The notes: generated by a model from the sequence alone, not told the origin. A stretch of 64,000 bases of DNA from Sneathiella glossodoripedis JCM 23214 (GCF_000616095.1 NZ_BAMS01000002.1:62001-126000), one strand, 5' to 3'. Positions 28,999 to 39,401 are shown, numbered from the stretch's first letter. A program made the numbers and translations.

Positions 28999-29090
28999 AT
29001 CCAATAAATCCAATTTGGGTCATAGTAGGATTACGTAAATTCCATACTGTGCCAGTGTGCAATAATTCCAATAAGGTTCATAGCGTTTAA

Positions 29091-32000
29091 GTGACTAGCA
29101 AAGTGATTTCCACAGCTTATAAAATTTTCACCCGCACTCTATTAAGCATCCTCGTGCTGTTTGTACTTGCAGCTCTGGTGCTGGTGGCAGCCTTGTCGCG
29201 CGGGCCGGTTTCAATGACATTTATGGGACCCTATCTGGATCAGGTGATCGCGGATCAGTATCCGGATATGACATTCGCCTTTGATGATATCCAGATGCTT
29301 TGGGATAATCGCGACAGAAATCTGGTCTTCAATGTCCAAAGCATGTCTATCCGCCGCGAGGCGGAAACGGTTGCCTTTATCCCTGAAGTGACCGTAACGT
29401 TCAGCGCAGATGCCTTGTATAATGGTCGACTGGCGCCTTCCGGGCTTGAATTTGAAGGACTTAAAATTGTCCTCACGCGCACAGCGGATGGGGCAATGAA
29501 TTTGGGCTACAGCTATGGCGAAGAACGGGATGCGGATAAATCTGCAGATAACACCGCTGAAGCCAGCAACCCTGAGATTGTACACACACTCCTGGCGGAA
29601 TTGGGTCAGAAACAGGCCAGTTCCGATCTGACGGCGTATCTGGAACGGCTGGAGATATATGATTTTGGCCTGTTTGTTGAGGATGAAAAAATCAACAAAC
29701 TCTGGCGGATCACATCGGCCGATCTTGTACTTTGGAAAAGCGAGGAGGGGCTGAACGGTCGGTTGCAAGGTGATGCGCATTTTGGCGAGGATACAATTAC
29801 GCTGGCCTTTGATGCAGCCTATAACCGCGCGAGTGGGGAGACAGTTATGCAGACCGCCATTCGCGATCTGCATTTGCCTCTTTTGGCGCGGGAAATTCCT
29901 GATCTGAAAATACTGCAAGGGGTGACGTTGCCCGTCAGTGGAAATATCGATTTGTCCATTGATCGCACCTTCCAGCCTAAACAGGTCAGTTTCCGTCTTC
30001 GTGCGGGGCAGGGAAAAGTGGACATCCCCGATCTCTACAAAAAACCACTTCCTATTAATTCTGTAGAAGTGGTTGGGCATAGTGCTGCCCCGTTTAATGG
30101 GGTCAACCTGAATGTGGTGAAGATTGATAGCGACGGGCCGGATATAACCCTGAATGGGGCTTTCCAGCAGAGCGAAGCCGGTTTTGGCATGTCAATCGAA
30201 GGGAGCTTTCCGGAAATTCGAACCAATGATCTGGCGCTCTATTGGCCATATTCAGCAGGTGTTGATGCTTATAACTGGGTGACGAGCAAAATCAGTGACG
30301 GAGTGGCCAAAAACGTGACGTTCCGTGTTGATCTGCCAGCGGGTGCGATTGCCAGTGGTAAAATCCCCGATGATTCAATTGAGTTGAAATTTGATATTGA
30401 AGGCGCAAGTGCGGATTATTTCGCTCCTCTTCCAAAAGTGACAAACATTAATGGCAAGGCAATTCTGACCGAAAAGCAGATTCACATTTTTGCAATGACC
30501 GGCGAAGTGGGTGGCCTGCGGTTACCGCAAGGCGATGTGCTGATCTATGACTTTGATAAATATGACCAGATTGCGGACATTACGTTGAAGGTTGAGGGGG
30601 AAAACGCACGTATTTTTGAATTTTTGGATCGCAAACCACTGGAACTTGCGAGCCCATATGGTATTGAGCCTGCGAAAATGACAGGCACGGGTGTCGTTCA
30701 GGCGCAGTTTGTTTTCCCTTTGCGCGATGATCTGCAGCTTGAGCAGGTTAATTTTGAAGCCAGTGGTGAATTTTCAAACGCGTATATTCCGAATGTGTAT
30801 GAAAATTTCGACCTGTCTTCTGCCAATATGGCCGCCTTGGTAACCCCGGAAAAACTAAGCGTCAAAGGCAAAGGAAATGTGCAAGGTGTCGATGCTGATG
30901 TCACGTTTCAGTCCTGGTTCAAAGGGGATAAATCCGGTCAACGCCGCTATGAGGTTCAGGCTCGGCTGGATGAGCAGGACCGGGCAGCCTTGGAATTTGA
31001 CACGGAATATCTGATGGGAACTGTTGGCGCTTCTCTGGCGGTGGATTTGTATCCCAGTGGTGTCTCTTCCGGTGTCGCTACCCTAAATCTTGTTGAAAGT
31101 GAATTGCGATTTGATCCACTGAAAATTAACAAACCGGTCGGTGTGCGAGGACTGGTTGGAACTCAGTTCCGCACAGAAAAGGATGGAACGACAAAACTCT
31201 CGAATATTCGGCTAAGTTCACAAAATCTGGATTTGGTGGCGACTGCTGAGCTGGACGCAGATGGTTTGAAAACTTTTGATGCCAAAGATCTGAAGTTTGA
31301 AGGGGGGAGTGGAAGCGTAAATATCAGACGTGTGGCGGCTAATTCTTATGACGCACGTATTAACGGCAGTCATATCGATTTGAAACCATTTATTCTGGAA
31401 GAAGCCAAACCGATAAATGACGATCCTGCCGCCCTTGAGGAAGCGCTCAATTCACCCACTGTGCGCGCTCAGTTTCTGTTTGGTGAGGCAACCCTTGATG
31501 AGGATGTCAAACTATCCAATCTGCAAGGAACGCTCGAATATAGCCGCGGGATTATGCAAAAAGCCAATATCTCTGCCGCCTATGCAGGACAGCATAAACT
31601 GACATATGCTTTGGATGCAAACGGGCCGGAAAGCCGGAAATTTGAATTGTCAGCGACCGAAACCGGTATGCTCCTCAAAGGGCTGGATGTTTATGACAAC
31701 GGGCAGGCAGGAGAGTTGAGCATTACCGGTACCCTTACAAATCATCCCCTTGATAGCGAGGCGACAGGATTTGTGAAAATCAAAGACTTGAAAGTTCACA
31801 AAGCAAATGTGCTGGCAAAAATTCTGACCATTGGCTCGCTGACAGGTATCGTGGAGCTTCTGCAAAATGACGGCATGACTTTCGCGACGTTGGAGGGACC
31901 ATTTACCTACAAAAGCAACGTTGTTGAAACAAAAGACTTTCGCGCTGTGGGGGCCATTGGCCTGACCTTTACCGGTAAAATAGATCAATTGCAGAAAACA

Positions 32001-32279
32001 ACAGAAGGGTTTGGAACTGTTATTCCGGCTTATACTCTAAACTCAATACTTGGAAATATCCCCATACTTGGTCGTCTGTTGGTTGGCCGTGAAGGGGAGG
32101 GAATCTTTGGTTTTTCCTACAAACTTTCTGGGAAAAGTGAGGACCCCGATGTGTTTGTGAACCCGGTATCTGCGCTCGCTCCCGGCATATTGCGGCGCAT
32201 GTTTTTCGAACCTTGGGGCTCCGGCGATACAAAACCGGCAGAGCAACAACCAAAAAAAGGGCCAGCCCAGCAGCCTTGA
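29091..32279 (+). CDS. Large YhdP/AsmA-like protein (DUF3971)
   Basis: A 1062-residue protein with one N-terminal membrane span (residues 13-36) and a very long periplasmic region rich in short beta strands, ending in a basic, Gln/Pro-rich tail. The start region, with MTFMGPYLDQVIADQYPD, and the C-terminal PVLGR-like segment NIPILGRLLVGREGEGIFGF resemble the YhdP branch of AsmA-like proteins. These bridge inner and outer membranes and help move phospholipid. The start is GTG at 29091, with a weak ribosome binding site; it keeps the membrane anchor. It is divergent from glnE. Confidence 0.85.
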   Translation: MTSKVISTAYKIFTRTLLSILVLFVLAALVLVAALSRGPVSMTFMGPYLDQVIADQYPDMTFAFDDIQMLWDNRDRNLVFNVQSMSIRREAETVAFIPEVTVTFSADALYNGRLAPSGLEFEGLKIVLTRTADGAMNLGYSYGEERDADKSADNTAEASNPEIVHTLLAELGQKQASSDLTAYLERLEIYDFGLFVEDEKINKLWRITSADLVLWKSEEGLNGRLQGDAHFGEDTITLAFDAAYNRASGETVMQTAIRDLHLPLLAREIPDLKILQGVTLPVSGNIDLSIDRTFQPKQVSFRLRAGQGKVDIPDLYKKPLPINSVEVVGHSAAPFNGVNLNVVKIDSDGPDITLNGAFQQSEAGFGMSIEGSFPEIRTNDLALYWPYSAGVDAYNWVTSKISDGVAKNVTFRVDLPAGAIASGKIPDDSIELKFDIEGASADYFAPLPKVTNINGKAILTEKQIHIFAMTGEVGGLRLPQGDVLIYDFDKYDQIADITLKVEGENARIFEFLDRKPLELASPYGIEPAKMTGTGVVQAQFVFPLRDDLQLEQVNFEASGEFSNAYIPNVYENFDLSSANMAALVTPEKLSVKGKGNVQGVDADVTFQSWFKGDKSGQRRYEVQARLDEQDRAALEFDTEYLMGTVGASLAVDLYPSGVSSGVATLNLVESELRFDPLKINKPVGVRGLVGTQFRTEKDGTTKLSNIRLSSQNLDLVATAELDADGLKTFDAKDLKFEGGSGSVNIRRVAANSYDARINGSHIDLKPFILEEAKPINDDPAALEEALNSPTVRAQFLFGEATLDEDVKLSNLQGTLEYSRGIMQKANISAAYAGQHKLTYALDANGPESRKFELSATETGMLLKGLDVYDNGQAGELSITGTLTNHPLDSEATGFVKIKDLKVHKANVLAKILTIGSLTGIVELLQNDGMTFATLEGPFTYKSNVVETKDFRAVGAIGLTFTGKIDQLQKTTEGFGTVIPAYTLNSILGNIPILGRLLVGREGEGIFGFSYKLSGKSEDPDVFVNPVSALAPGILRRMFFEPWGSGDTKPAEQQPKKGPAQQP

Positions 32280-32300
32280 CTGCTAACGGCTGACCCTTTT
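32255..32300. terminator. Terminator overlapping the 3' end of the YhdP-like gene
   Basis: AAAAGGG (32255-32261) pairs with CCCTTTT (32294-32300), and CAGCC with GGCTG inside, then GCAG with CTGC. The stem includes the last codons of the YhdP-like gene and faces the convergent tyrS gene, so it may stop both transcripts. Confidence 0.7.
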
Positions 32301-32314
32301 CGGATTATGGCCTG

Positions 32315-33568
32315 TTAAACAGGGATGATCAGATGATGGCGTTTTTTACCGGCGGATAATTTGATACGTCCTTCTGCATCAAGGTGATCCAGTGACACCA
32401 CCAGTTTCTCATCCGCTATTTTCTCATCATTAAGTCGCGCACCGCCACCTTTGATCAATTTTCTGGCTTCGGAGCTGGACTGTGCCAGTCCGATTTGATT
32501 GAACAGAGCAAATGCAGGAATGCCGGCCTCAAGATCTGCTTTGGGCACTTCTGTTGAGGGAAGGCTGTCTGCCGTTTGACCCATTTCAAACGTTTTGCGC
32601 GCTGTTTCAGCAGCTGCCTCAGCGGCTTCTGCCCCATGGGCGAGGCGGGTGCATTCATTTGCCAGAATCTTCTTGGCTTCGTTCAGCTCCGCTCCTTCAA
32701 GGCTTTCAAGTCTTGAAATTTCATCCATGGGCAATTCTGTAAACAGTTTGAGGAATTTACCCACATCTGCATCTTCTGTATTGCGCCAGAACTGCCAATA
32801 GTCATAAGCCGAAAGCATATCTTCATTCAGCCAGATCGCGCCAGCGGCGGTCTTGCCCATTTTCGCGCCTGATGACGTTGTCAGAAGCGGGGTTGTCAAG
32901 CCATAGAGGTCAAAGCCATTTGTCCGGCGACCCAATTCTGTCCCGTTGACAATATTTCCCCACTGATCGGAGCCACCAAGCTGCAGGCTGCAGTTGTAGC
33001 GCTTTTTCAGTTCAACGAAATCGTAGGCTTGCAGGATCATGTAATTGAATTCCAGAAAACTCAAAGACTGTTCCCGTTCAAGCCGCAACTTCACGCTATC
33101 AAATGTCAGCATCCGGTTGATGGAAAAGTGCCGTCCATAATCGCGCAGGAAACTGATATAGCCAAGGCCACTGAGCCAGTCATCGTTATTCACCATGATC
33201 GCATCAGTTGGTCCATCGCCAAAGGTAATGAATTTTTCAAATACCTTTTTAATGCCATCCATATTTTCCTGGATCATTTCATCCGTAATAACCGGGCGGC
33301 TTTCATCTTTGCCTGACGGATCACCGACTTTGGTTGTTCCCCCGCCCATCAGCACAATTGGCTTATGTCCCGCTTGTTGCAGGCGGCGCAGAATCATAAT
33401 CTGCATCAGGGATCCAACGTGAAGACTGCGGGCCGTACAGTCAAAGCCGATATACGCGGTCACCGGCTCTTTGGCAAAGGCGGCATCCAGCTCGTCAATA
33501 TTGGTACATTGATGCATGTATCCGCGTTCGACGAACATTTTCATAAAGTCAGAGCGTAATTCGGTCAT
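32315..33568 (-). CDS. tyrS: Tyrosyl-tRNA synthetase
   Basis: A 417-residue class I synthetase that charges tRNA-Tyr. The HIGH-type motif is HVGSLMQI, the KMSKS-type motif is AKMGKT, and the tyrosine pocket segment [11 protein letters not shown] is present. The C-terminal S4-like RNA-binding domain begins near residue 350 ([20 protein letters not shown]). ATG at 33568 gives the usual start. Confidence 0.97.
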   Translation of the reverse strand: MTELRSDFMKMFVERGYMHQCTNIDELDAAFAKEPVTAYIGFDCTARSLHVGSLMQIMILRRLQQAGHKPIVLMGGGTTKVGDPSGKDESRPVITDEMIQENMDGIKKVFEKFITFGDGPTDAIMVNNDDWLSGLGYISFLRDYGRHFSINRMLTFDSVKLRLEREQSLSFLEFNYMILQAYDFVELKKRYNCSLQLGGSDQWGNIVNGTELGRRTNGFDLYGLTTPLLTTSSGAKMGKTAAGAIWLNEDMLSAYDYWQFWRNTEDADVGKFLKLFTELPMDEISRLESLEGAELNEAKKILANECTRLAHGAEAAEAAAETARKTFEMGQTADSLPSTEVPKADLEAGIPAFALFNQIGLAQSSSEARKLIKGGGARLNDEKIADEKLVVSLDHLDAEGRIKLSAGKKRHHLIIPV

Positions 33569-33635
33569 TTGATCTATATTTATCTAAAAGGTGGAAAAAA
33601 ACAGAGACAGTCCTGTAGCATATTCTGAACCTGTT

Positions 33636-33664
33636 TTGAAAGGACTGGTTTGAAACTGTAAATT
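33636..33664 (+). promoter_or_regulatory. Candidate anmK promoter
   Basis: TTGAAA (33636-33641) and TAAATT (33659-33664) have a 17-bp spacing and lie 22 bases before the anmK ATG. The -10 match is moderate. Confidence 0.4.
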
Positions 33665-33686
33665 TAAAGGGGCGAGGAGTGTTACC

Positions 33687-34759
33687 ATGCAGCCAGTTTG
33701 GGCTATTGGACTAATGAGCGGCACCTCCATGGATGGGGTGGATGCTGCCTTGATCAAAACGGATGGACAGAGCGTTTTCGAATTTGGTCCTGCTTGTTCA
33801 CTCAGCTATAAACTTGACTTTAGAAATCGTTTTCGCAGATTTCTTGGACAACAAACAGCGCCCGCGGAAATCATTAACGAGTTCACGGACATTAATGCCT
33901 CTGCGGTTGAAGCTGTTCTTGAAGAAAGTGGCCTTGATCGCAGTGATATAAATGTGATTGGTTTCCATGGGCAGACGTTGTTTCATGATGCTCCTGCCGG
34001 GATCACGGTTCAGGTTGGAAATGCCAGCCGCCTTGCCAAGCGTGCGGTGTTGAAGTTGTCTCCGAATTTCGTGTTGCGGACGTTGCTGCCGGCGGGCAGG
34101 GGGCTCCATTTGCACCGCTTTATCACCGTGCATTGGCAAAGGGTTTGGAAGGCCCACTTGTCGTTTTAAATCTGGGCGGTGTTGCGAATGTCACTTATAT
34201 AAATGATGACGAAATTCTGGCTTTTGATACGGGACCTGCCAGCGCCCTTCTGGATGATTGGGTTCTGTCGAAAACCGGGATGGCATATGATTCAAACGGT
34301 CATATCTCCAGACGCGGTACAGTCGATCAGTCTGCGCTATCGCACTTGTTGTCTCACTCCTACTTTGATCGCCCGCCGCCAAAAAGTCTGGATCGGGATG
34401 ATTTCTCCAGCCATCCAGTCCGGCATCTGTCTTTGGAAGATGGCGCGGCAACCCTTGCCGCCTTTACCGTGCAGAGCATCCAGAAATCTCTCGAGCATAT
34501 GCAGGTGAAGCCGCGTCGTTGGCTGGTTACAGGCGGCGGTCGCCACAACAGCTACTTTATGGAACAGATCTCAAAAGCGGTGGGCACATCTGTTGAACCG
34601 GTTGAAGCTGTTGGCTGGCGGGGAGATGAGCTGGAAGCAGAGGCATTTGCTTTTCTTGCAGTGCGCTCATTGCTGGGATTGCCGCTGAGCGTTCCGGGTA
34701 CAACAGGTGTTAAAACACCGATGTGCGGCGGTGTCCGCTACCCTTGTGCAGCGGCTTGA
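33687..34759 (+). CDS. anmK: Anhydro-N-acetylmuramic acid kinase, frame broken
   Basis: AnmK phosphorylates anhydro-MurNAc during peptidoglycan recycling. The first frame (WAIGLMSGTSMDGVDAA, FHGQTLFHDA) stops at 34169. The correct continuation, CGVEVVSEFRVADVAAGGQGAP then VVLNLGGVANVTYI and LVTGGGRHN, is in another frame to 34759. Adding one G at 34040/34041 joins the two as LAKACGVEVVSEF and gives 357 residues, the normal length. GAGGAG precedes the ATG. Its 3' end overlaps the convergent kinase gene by 22 bases. Confidence 0.9.
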
Positions 34760-36435
34760 ATGTAGCGATCTTTTTTGATTTCATCCAGTGTTTCACGCAC
34801 CTTTATGGCAAGTGTATCAATGGAATAGGGTTTAGGCAGAATATCATCCGCAATATCATCAATTTCTTTCGCGGTCTGTTTTGTCAGCATCTCATCAGCG
34901 CGTGAATACCCGCTTGTTAGAAGAACTTTCAGACTGGCCTTTTGCAGGCGTCCTGCTGCGGCCAGTTTAAACCCATTAAGTTCACCGGGCATGATTATAT
35001 CTGTGATCATCAGCTCGATTTGCGGGAATTCGTTTAAGATTTCAAGGGCGCATTCGCCGCTATAAGCTGTGAAAACCGTGTAACCCAAATTTTCAAGTCG
35101 GCAACGGGCGATTTCGGCCAGTTCTTTTTCATCATCGACAATGAGAATCTTCTCATTTCCGGTTGGCAGCGGTGCCTTGCTATCGGATTTTTCGGCTCCG
35201 GCAGGAGTGAGGGGGGTCTCATAGTCACGCGGGATGAAAAGGGTAAAAGAACAGCCTTCGCCCGGCCTGGATTTTACTTTGATATGGCCCTTGACCCGTT
35301 TGATGAAGCCAAACACCATACTTAATCCCAGGCCGCTTCCTCCGCTGTCTTTTTTTGTTGTATAAAACGGCTCAAACATATGTTCCTTAACTTCATTGCT
35401 CAGGCCGTGACCCGTGTCTTCGACCGTAATGGCAACATAGTCACCCGCCACAATATCTGGCTGCAAGCGGGCATAACTGGCACCTATGGAGGTATTTTCT
35501 GTCCAAATCGAAAGCCTGCCTCCGTCTGGCATTGCGTCTTTAGAGTTCAGACACAGATTAATCAGCGCATCCTCCAATTCGCCGGGATCGACTTTTACCG
35601 GCCAGATTTTAGGCGTCAGATGGGTTTCGAACTGAACTGATGCAGTTGCTGATTTGGCAATCAGTACCTTCAGCTCACGGATCATCTGATTGCTGTTCAC
35701 CTGCTTCGTGTCCGAGTTTTTATTTGCAGAAAAATTGAGCAGTTTTCGTGTGATTTTGGCGCCGCGTTCAGTGCAATGTATCGCAGTCTTTAAATGCTTT
35801 TGCAGGGAATTGTTGACATCAAGCTGCTCGGAGGCGAGTTCCAGATTGCCCTGAATAATACCCAGCAGATTGTTGAAATCATGCGCTATTCCACCCGATA
35901 ATTGACCAATGGCCTGCAGTTTCTGAGCACTTTGCTGCTCCTGATTGTACCGTTTGCGTTCGGTGACATCAAAGCCGGAAAAAAACAGCATGTCCCGGCC
36001 ATCCAGATGAATGATTTCAGCATTTAAAAGAAAATCGCGGACTTCGCCATTTCTCATAACCGATTGGGTGGCATAATCGCGCAGGCTTCCGGTTTTTTGA
36101 ATTTCGGTCAGGATCTTCTCACGTGCCGATGTGTCATCACCCCAGATGTTCAGCTCGTCCGCAGTCTTGCCAATGGCTTCATCGCGGCGAAAGCCACGTG
36201 TTGTGATCCAGGCATCATTAACATCAATGAAACGACCGGTTTCCAAATCCGATATGGAAGCAAGTTGGGCGCTGGAATAAAATGCGGCGTCATATAGTTT
36301 TGAAAGGCGCGCAAGTTCACCCTTTGCCTCTTCCAGCTCTGCTTCCTTCTCAGCAAGTTTGTTCAGCGCATCCTGCAATTCAGTATCTTGCGTATCAGAT
36401 GCGGGGCCAACCTGCTGATTTGCACTCTGGGACAT
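34738..36435 (-). CDS. Hybrid PAS sensor histidine kinase with receiver domain
   Basis: A 565-residue soluble signalling protein. It has an N-terminal coiled coil (20-45), a PAS domain at about 45-165, a HisKA domain with phospho-acceptor His185 in GGIAHDFNNLL, an ATPase domain with LCLNSKDAMPDGG and SGLGLSMVFGF, and a C-terminal receiver with phospho-acceptor Asp479 in LMITDIIMPG. No output domain or membrane span is visible, and no response regulator is adjacent. ATG at 36435 has AGGAG at ideal spacing; the ATG at 36441 lies on top of that site. Confidence 0.93.
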   Translation of the reverse strand: MSQSANQQVGPASDTQDTELQDALNKLAEKEAELEEAKGELARLSKLYDAAFYSSAQLASISDLETGRFIDVNDAWITTRGFRRDEAIGKTADELNIWGDDTSAREKILTEIQKTGSLRDYATQSVMRNGEVRDFLLNAEIIHLDGRDMLFFSGFDVTERKRYNQEQQSAQKLQAIGQLSGGIAHDFNNLLGIIQGNLELASEQLDVNNSLQKHLKTAIHCTERGAKITRKLLNFSANKNSDTKQVNSNQMIRELKVLIAKSATASVQFETHLTPKIWPVKVDPGELEDALINLCLNSKDAMPDGGRLSIWTENTSIGASYARLQPDIVAGDYVAITVEDTGHGLSNEVKEHMFEPFYTTKKDSGGSGLGLSMVFGFIKRVKGHIKVKSRPGEGCSFTLFIPRDYETPLTPAGAEKSDSKAPLPTGNEKILIVDDEKELAEIARCRLENLGYTVFTAYSGECALEILNEFPQIELMITDIIMPGELNGFKLAAAGRLQKASLKVLLTSGYSRADEMLTKQTAKEIDDIADDILPKPYSIDTLAIKVRETLDEIKKDRYIQAAAQG

Positions 36436-36511
36436 GTACATCTCCTACTTACTCTGAAAAAGTGTAAGCAGGAGTCGTAAAGTAAATCTTAAAACACAGT
36501 GAATTTCTAAT

Positions 36512-36542
36512 AAAAAAGCCGCTAATAAAGAGCGGCTTTTTT
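36512..36542 (-). terminator. Terminator after the COG2945 hydrolase gene
   Basis: A perfect 12-bp stem (AAAAAAGCCGCT/AGCGGCTTTTTT) with a 7-base loop lies just after the stop of the hydrolase gene and before the kinase start. On either strand it ends in T residues. Confidence 0.9.
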
Positions 36543-36549
36543 AAAGAAT

Positions 36550-37200
36550 TTATTCTTCCGTCGGGGCGAGGCGCATATCCAGATATTCATCTACAGCTTC
36601 CATCAGGTCCGGAATGGTTTCCTGGAAGAAATGATCAGCTTTGCTGATCTCTGTATGGTGAATGGTAATGCCTTTTTGCGCCTGCAGCTTTTCAACCAAT
36701 TTCAGCACGTCCTTGTGAGGGACTTGAGCATCGCGCAATCCGTTGATAATCACACCAGATGACGGGCACGGGGCCAGAAATGAAAAATCATACATGTTTG
36801 CAGGTGGCGCAGCAGAAATAAATCCTTCAATTTCCGGGCGGCGCATCAATAACTGCATGGCAATCCAGGCACCAAAGGAAAAACCCGCTACCCATACGGA
36901 TGGGGCATTGGGGTTGTTTGTCTGCATCCAGTCAAGCGCAGCCGCTGCATCAGAAAGCTCGCCTACGCCCTGATCATAATCACCCTGGCTTCGCCCAACA
37001 CCGCGGAAATTGAAACGCAGGACAGAAAATCCACGCTCTTTGAAATTGGTAAACAGATGGTAGACCACTTTGTTGTTCATGGTGCCGCCAAACTGCGGGT
37101 GCGGGTGAAGGACCAGCGCTAACGGAGCGTTTGGTTCTTCAGAATGGTGATAACGACCTTCGAGGCGACCTTCAGGTCCATTAAATATTACGTCAGGCAT
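36550..37200 (-). CDS. Alpha/beta hydrolase, COG2945 type
   Basis: A 216-residue predicted hydrolase with the early oxyanion segment LHPHPQFGGTM, NFRGVGRSQGDYD and nucleophile elbow GFSFGAW. These mark the COG2945 family of alpha/beta hydrolases. In alphaproteobacteria this gene often adjoins Fe-S assembly genes, which fits cysE and cysteine desulfurase divergently upstream. Substrate unknown. Confidence 0.88.
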   Translation of the reverse strand: MPDVIFNGPEGRLEGRYHHSEEPNAPLALVLHPHPQFGGTMNNKVVYHLFTNFKERGFSVLRFNFRGVGRSQGDYDQGVGELSDAAAALDWMQTNNPNAPSVWVAGFSFGAWIAMQLLMRRPEIEGFISAAPPANMYDFSFLAPCPSSGVIINGLRDAQVPHKDVLKLVEKLQAQKGITIHHTEISKADHFFQETIPDLMEAVDEYLDMRLAPTEE

Positions 37201-37242
37201 CTAAGTTCAGGTTCCTAATCGTCTAAACATGTTAAGTGCTGC

Positions 37243-37257
37243 TATACATAGTGTATA
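37243..37257. promoter_or_regulatory. Palindrome TATACATAGTGTATA in the hydrolase-cysE intergenic region
   Basis: A 6-bp inverted repeat with a 3-base centre sits 43 bases before the hydrolase start and 61 bases before the cysE -35 box. It could be an operator serving either divergent gene. Confidence 0.35.
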
Positions 37258-37317
37258 AATGCACTGTGATCCAGATCAACAATACCGTAAATTCCAGCCG
37301 CATATTATAAGGCTTCC

Positions 37318-37345
37318 TTGACAGGCAGGGGAAGCCCTTTATATC
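37318..37345 (+). promoter_or_regulatory. Candidate cysE promoter
   Basis: A perfect TTGACA (37318-37323) and TATATC (37340-37345) at 16-bp spacing, 75 bases upstream of the cysE ATG. Confidence 0.5.
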
Positions 37346-37419
37346 TGAATCTTACGGGCGCGTTGCAACTTTTAGCTAGTTTCGCTATAAAGGCCGCACA
37401 ATACAGAAGGAATGGGCTA

Positions 37420-38172
37420 ATGTTCAAGCATATTAGCGAAGATCTTGAAGCTGTTATCGAAAGAGATCCCGCTGCACGCTCCAAATTGGAAGTTGCGTTA
37501 CTGTATCCAAGTTTTCATGCAGTCCTTCTGCATCGTGTTGCTCACGCCTGTTATAAAAGCGGTTGGCGTCTTATTGCGCGCCTCATTTCCCAATTTAGCC
37601 GGTTCATGACTGGCATTGAAATTCACCCCGGCGCCAAAATCGGCAAAAAACTGTTTATTGATCATGGAATGGGTGTGGTCATTGGGGAGACTGCTGAAAT
37701 CGGTGACCATGTGACATTATACCATGATGTGACACTTGGTGGGGTCGCTCCCTCAATCGATTCAGATAGCCAGCGGGATGTGAAGCGCCACCCTACACTT
37801 GAAGATAATGTTATTGTCGGTTCAGGGGCGCAGGTGCTCGGGCCAATTACCGTTGGTCGATGTGCACGGGTAGGGGCCAACTCGGTCGTTGTAAAAAACG
37901 TGCCTGAACGTGTAACAGTTGTCGGTAGCCCTGCTCGCGCAGTCACCGGCGCACCGCGCCCATCAGAAGAAAGATTCGCAGCTTACGGTATCGGCGGTGA
38001 TGAATTGCCCGATCCTGTCTTCAAGGTTCTCGATGGTTTATTGGATAAGGTGCAGTCTTTATCCATGCGCGTGGAAGAACTTGAAAATGAACTCGAAGCA
38101 ACCCGTCCTTCTTCAGTAATGATTGGTAAAGAGGATGTGGATCGGGAAAAAGCTGCCGATAAAAAGGCGTAA
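37420..38172 (+). CDS. cysE: Serine O-acetyltransferase
   Basis: Makes O-acetylserine, the acceptor for sulfide in cysteine synthesis. The 250-residue protein has an N-terminal helical region and a left-handed beta-helix of hexapeptide repeats, with the catalytic region [18 protein letters not shown] and [11 protein letters not shown]-terminal extension of about 60 residues is helical and charged. ATG at 37420 follows AAGGA. It is upstream of the cysteine desulfurase and ferredoxin genes on the same strand, so cysteine supply and use may be co-regulated. Confidence 0.95.
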   Translation: MFKHISEDLEAVIERDPAARSKLEVALLYPSFHAVLLHRVAHACYKSGWRLIARLISQFSRFMTGIEIHPGAKIGKKLFIDHGMGVVIGETAEIGDHVTLYHDVTLGGVAPSIDSDSQRDVKRHPTLEDNVIVGSGAQVLGPITVGRCARVGANSVVVKNVPERVTVVGSPARAVTGAPRPSEERFAAYGIGGDELPDPVFKVLDGLLDKVQSLSMRVEELENELEATRPSSVMIGKEDVDREKAADKKA

Positions 38173-38218
38173 TCTTTCACCTTTTCGCAATTAGCACCTT
38201 CTCAAGACTTGCCTGATA

Positions 38219-38242
38219 GGGGCGAAATACATATTTTGCCCC
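38219..38242 (+). promoter_or_regulatory. Hairpin immediately before the cysteine desulfurase start codon
   Basis: A 10-bp stem (GGGGCGAAAT pairing with ATTTTGCCCC, one G-U pair) with an ACAT loop ends two bases before the ATG at 38244. The only Shine-Dalgarno-like bases (AGGGG) are in its 5' arm, so folding would control access to the initiation site. Confidence 0.55.
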
Positions 38243-38243
38243 T

Positions 38244-39364
38244 ATGACACACGCCATTTATCTAGATTACAATGCGACGGCTCCCATCCGCCCTGAGGTT
38301 ATTTCTCTGGTTAGCGAAGTGATGAGCGAAGGGGGTAATCCGTCGTCTGTACATGCACTTGGCCGAAAGGCGAGGGCACGTGTTGAAGGCGCGCGCCGTC
38401 AACTGGCATCGCTTGTAGAATGCAAAGCGCAGGAAATTATTTTCACATCGGGCGGAACTGAAGCCAATAATATGGTCTTCAACGGGTTTGAGGGACGAAA
38501 ACTGATCATTGGTGCGGGTGAGCATGACAGCGTTCTGGCATCCGCGATGCAGCAAAATGCTGTGCAGGTTCCGTTAAATACAGATGGTGTAATTGATCTG
38601 GATGCTCTTAATTCCCTCTTGAGCACTATTGAAGAGCCTGCCCTGATCTCGGTGATGATGGCCAATAATGAAACCGGTGTCATACAGCCCATTTCTGAAA
38701 TTGTTGAACTTGCCCGCGAGCACAGTGCTCTTGTGCATACCGATGCCATACAGGCTGTTGGAAAAATTCCTGTTTCATTTTCCAACTTGGGTGTTGATAT
38801 AATGACAGTATCCTCACACAAAATCGGTGGACCGCAAGGACAGGGGGCGTTAATACTGCGCGAAGGTGTGCCAATTTCAGCGGGCCAAAAAGGCGGCGGG
38901 CAGGAACTTGGGCGCCGCGGTGGAACAGAAAATGTCGCGGGTATAGCAGGCTTTGGACTTGCTGCTGAAATGGCGGCGCTGGAAATAGATAAGATCTCTG
39001 CCCTTGCAGAGCTCCGTGACCATCTGGAAGCAGAAATCACACAATATTGCCCCCACGCGGTTATTTATGGGAAATCAGCGCTACGTCTGCCAACAACGAG
39101 CTGTATATCCATGCCTGGCGTTGGTGCAGAGCTGCAGGTCATGAATTTTGATTTGGCAGGTATCGCGGTTAGCGCCGGGTCCGCCTGCTCAAGTGGTAAA
39201 GTCAAAGCAAGCCATGTTCTCACGGCTATGGGCGCCAGCGACGAGGCGGCATCAGAGGCTATTCGGGTAAGTCTTGGTCTCTCACGACGGCCAATGAGAT
39301 TGATAAATTTGTGGAAGTCTGGCAAAAGTTGTATCACAAGAAAAGCCCCAGAAGTGCGGCATAA
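38244..39364 (+). CDS. Cysteine desulfurase (NifS/IscS type), frame broken near the 3' end
   Basis: Removes sulfur from cysteine for Fe-S cluster assembly. PLP-binding Lys193 is in SSHKIGGPQG and the active Cys315 is in SAGSACSSGKVKASH, as in group I desulfurases. After IRVSLGLS the open frame diverges and runs on into the ferredoxin gene. Restoring one base at 39283/39284 gives TTANEIDKFVEVWQKLYHKK, the expected C-terminus, and a stop at 39362-39364 (373 residues). The apparent desulfurase-ferredoxin fusion is therefore not believed. Confidence 0.92.
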
Positions 39365-39401
39365 TGCCGATTTGGGCGTAAAGAAAAGGGTTACAGAGTT
39401 T

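Noticed and set aside
26015-29013. Two separate genes encoding halves of GlnE
   Set aside because: The two frames join at 27355 with one extra base to give the exact family order and a 994-residue protein; the second half has no ribosome binding site of its own.
29211-30080. A 289-residue open frame antisense to the YhdP-like gene
   Set aside because: It lies wholly within a large coding gene on the other strand, and its composition looks like a frame shadow.
38399-39040. A 213-residue open frame antisense to the cysteine desulfurase gene
   Set aside because: Ser/Pro-rich shadow of a conserved gene with no independent signals.
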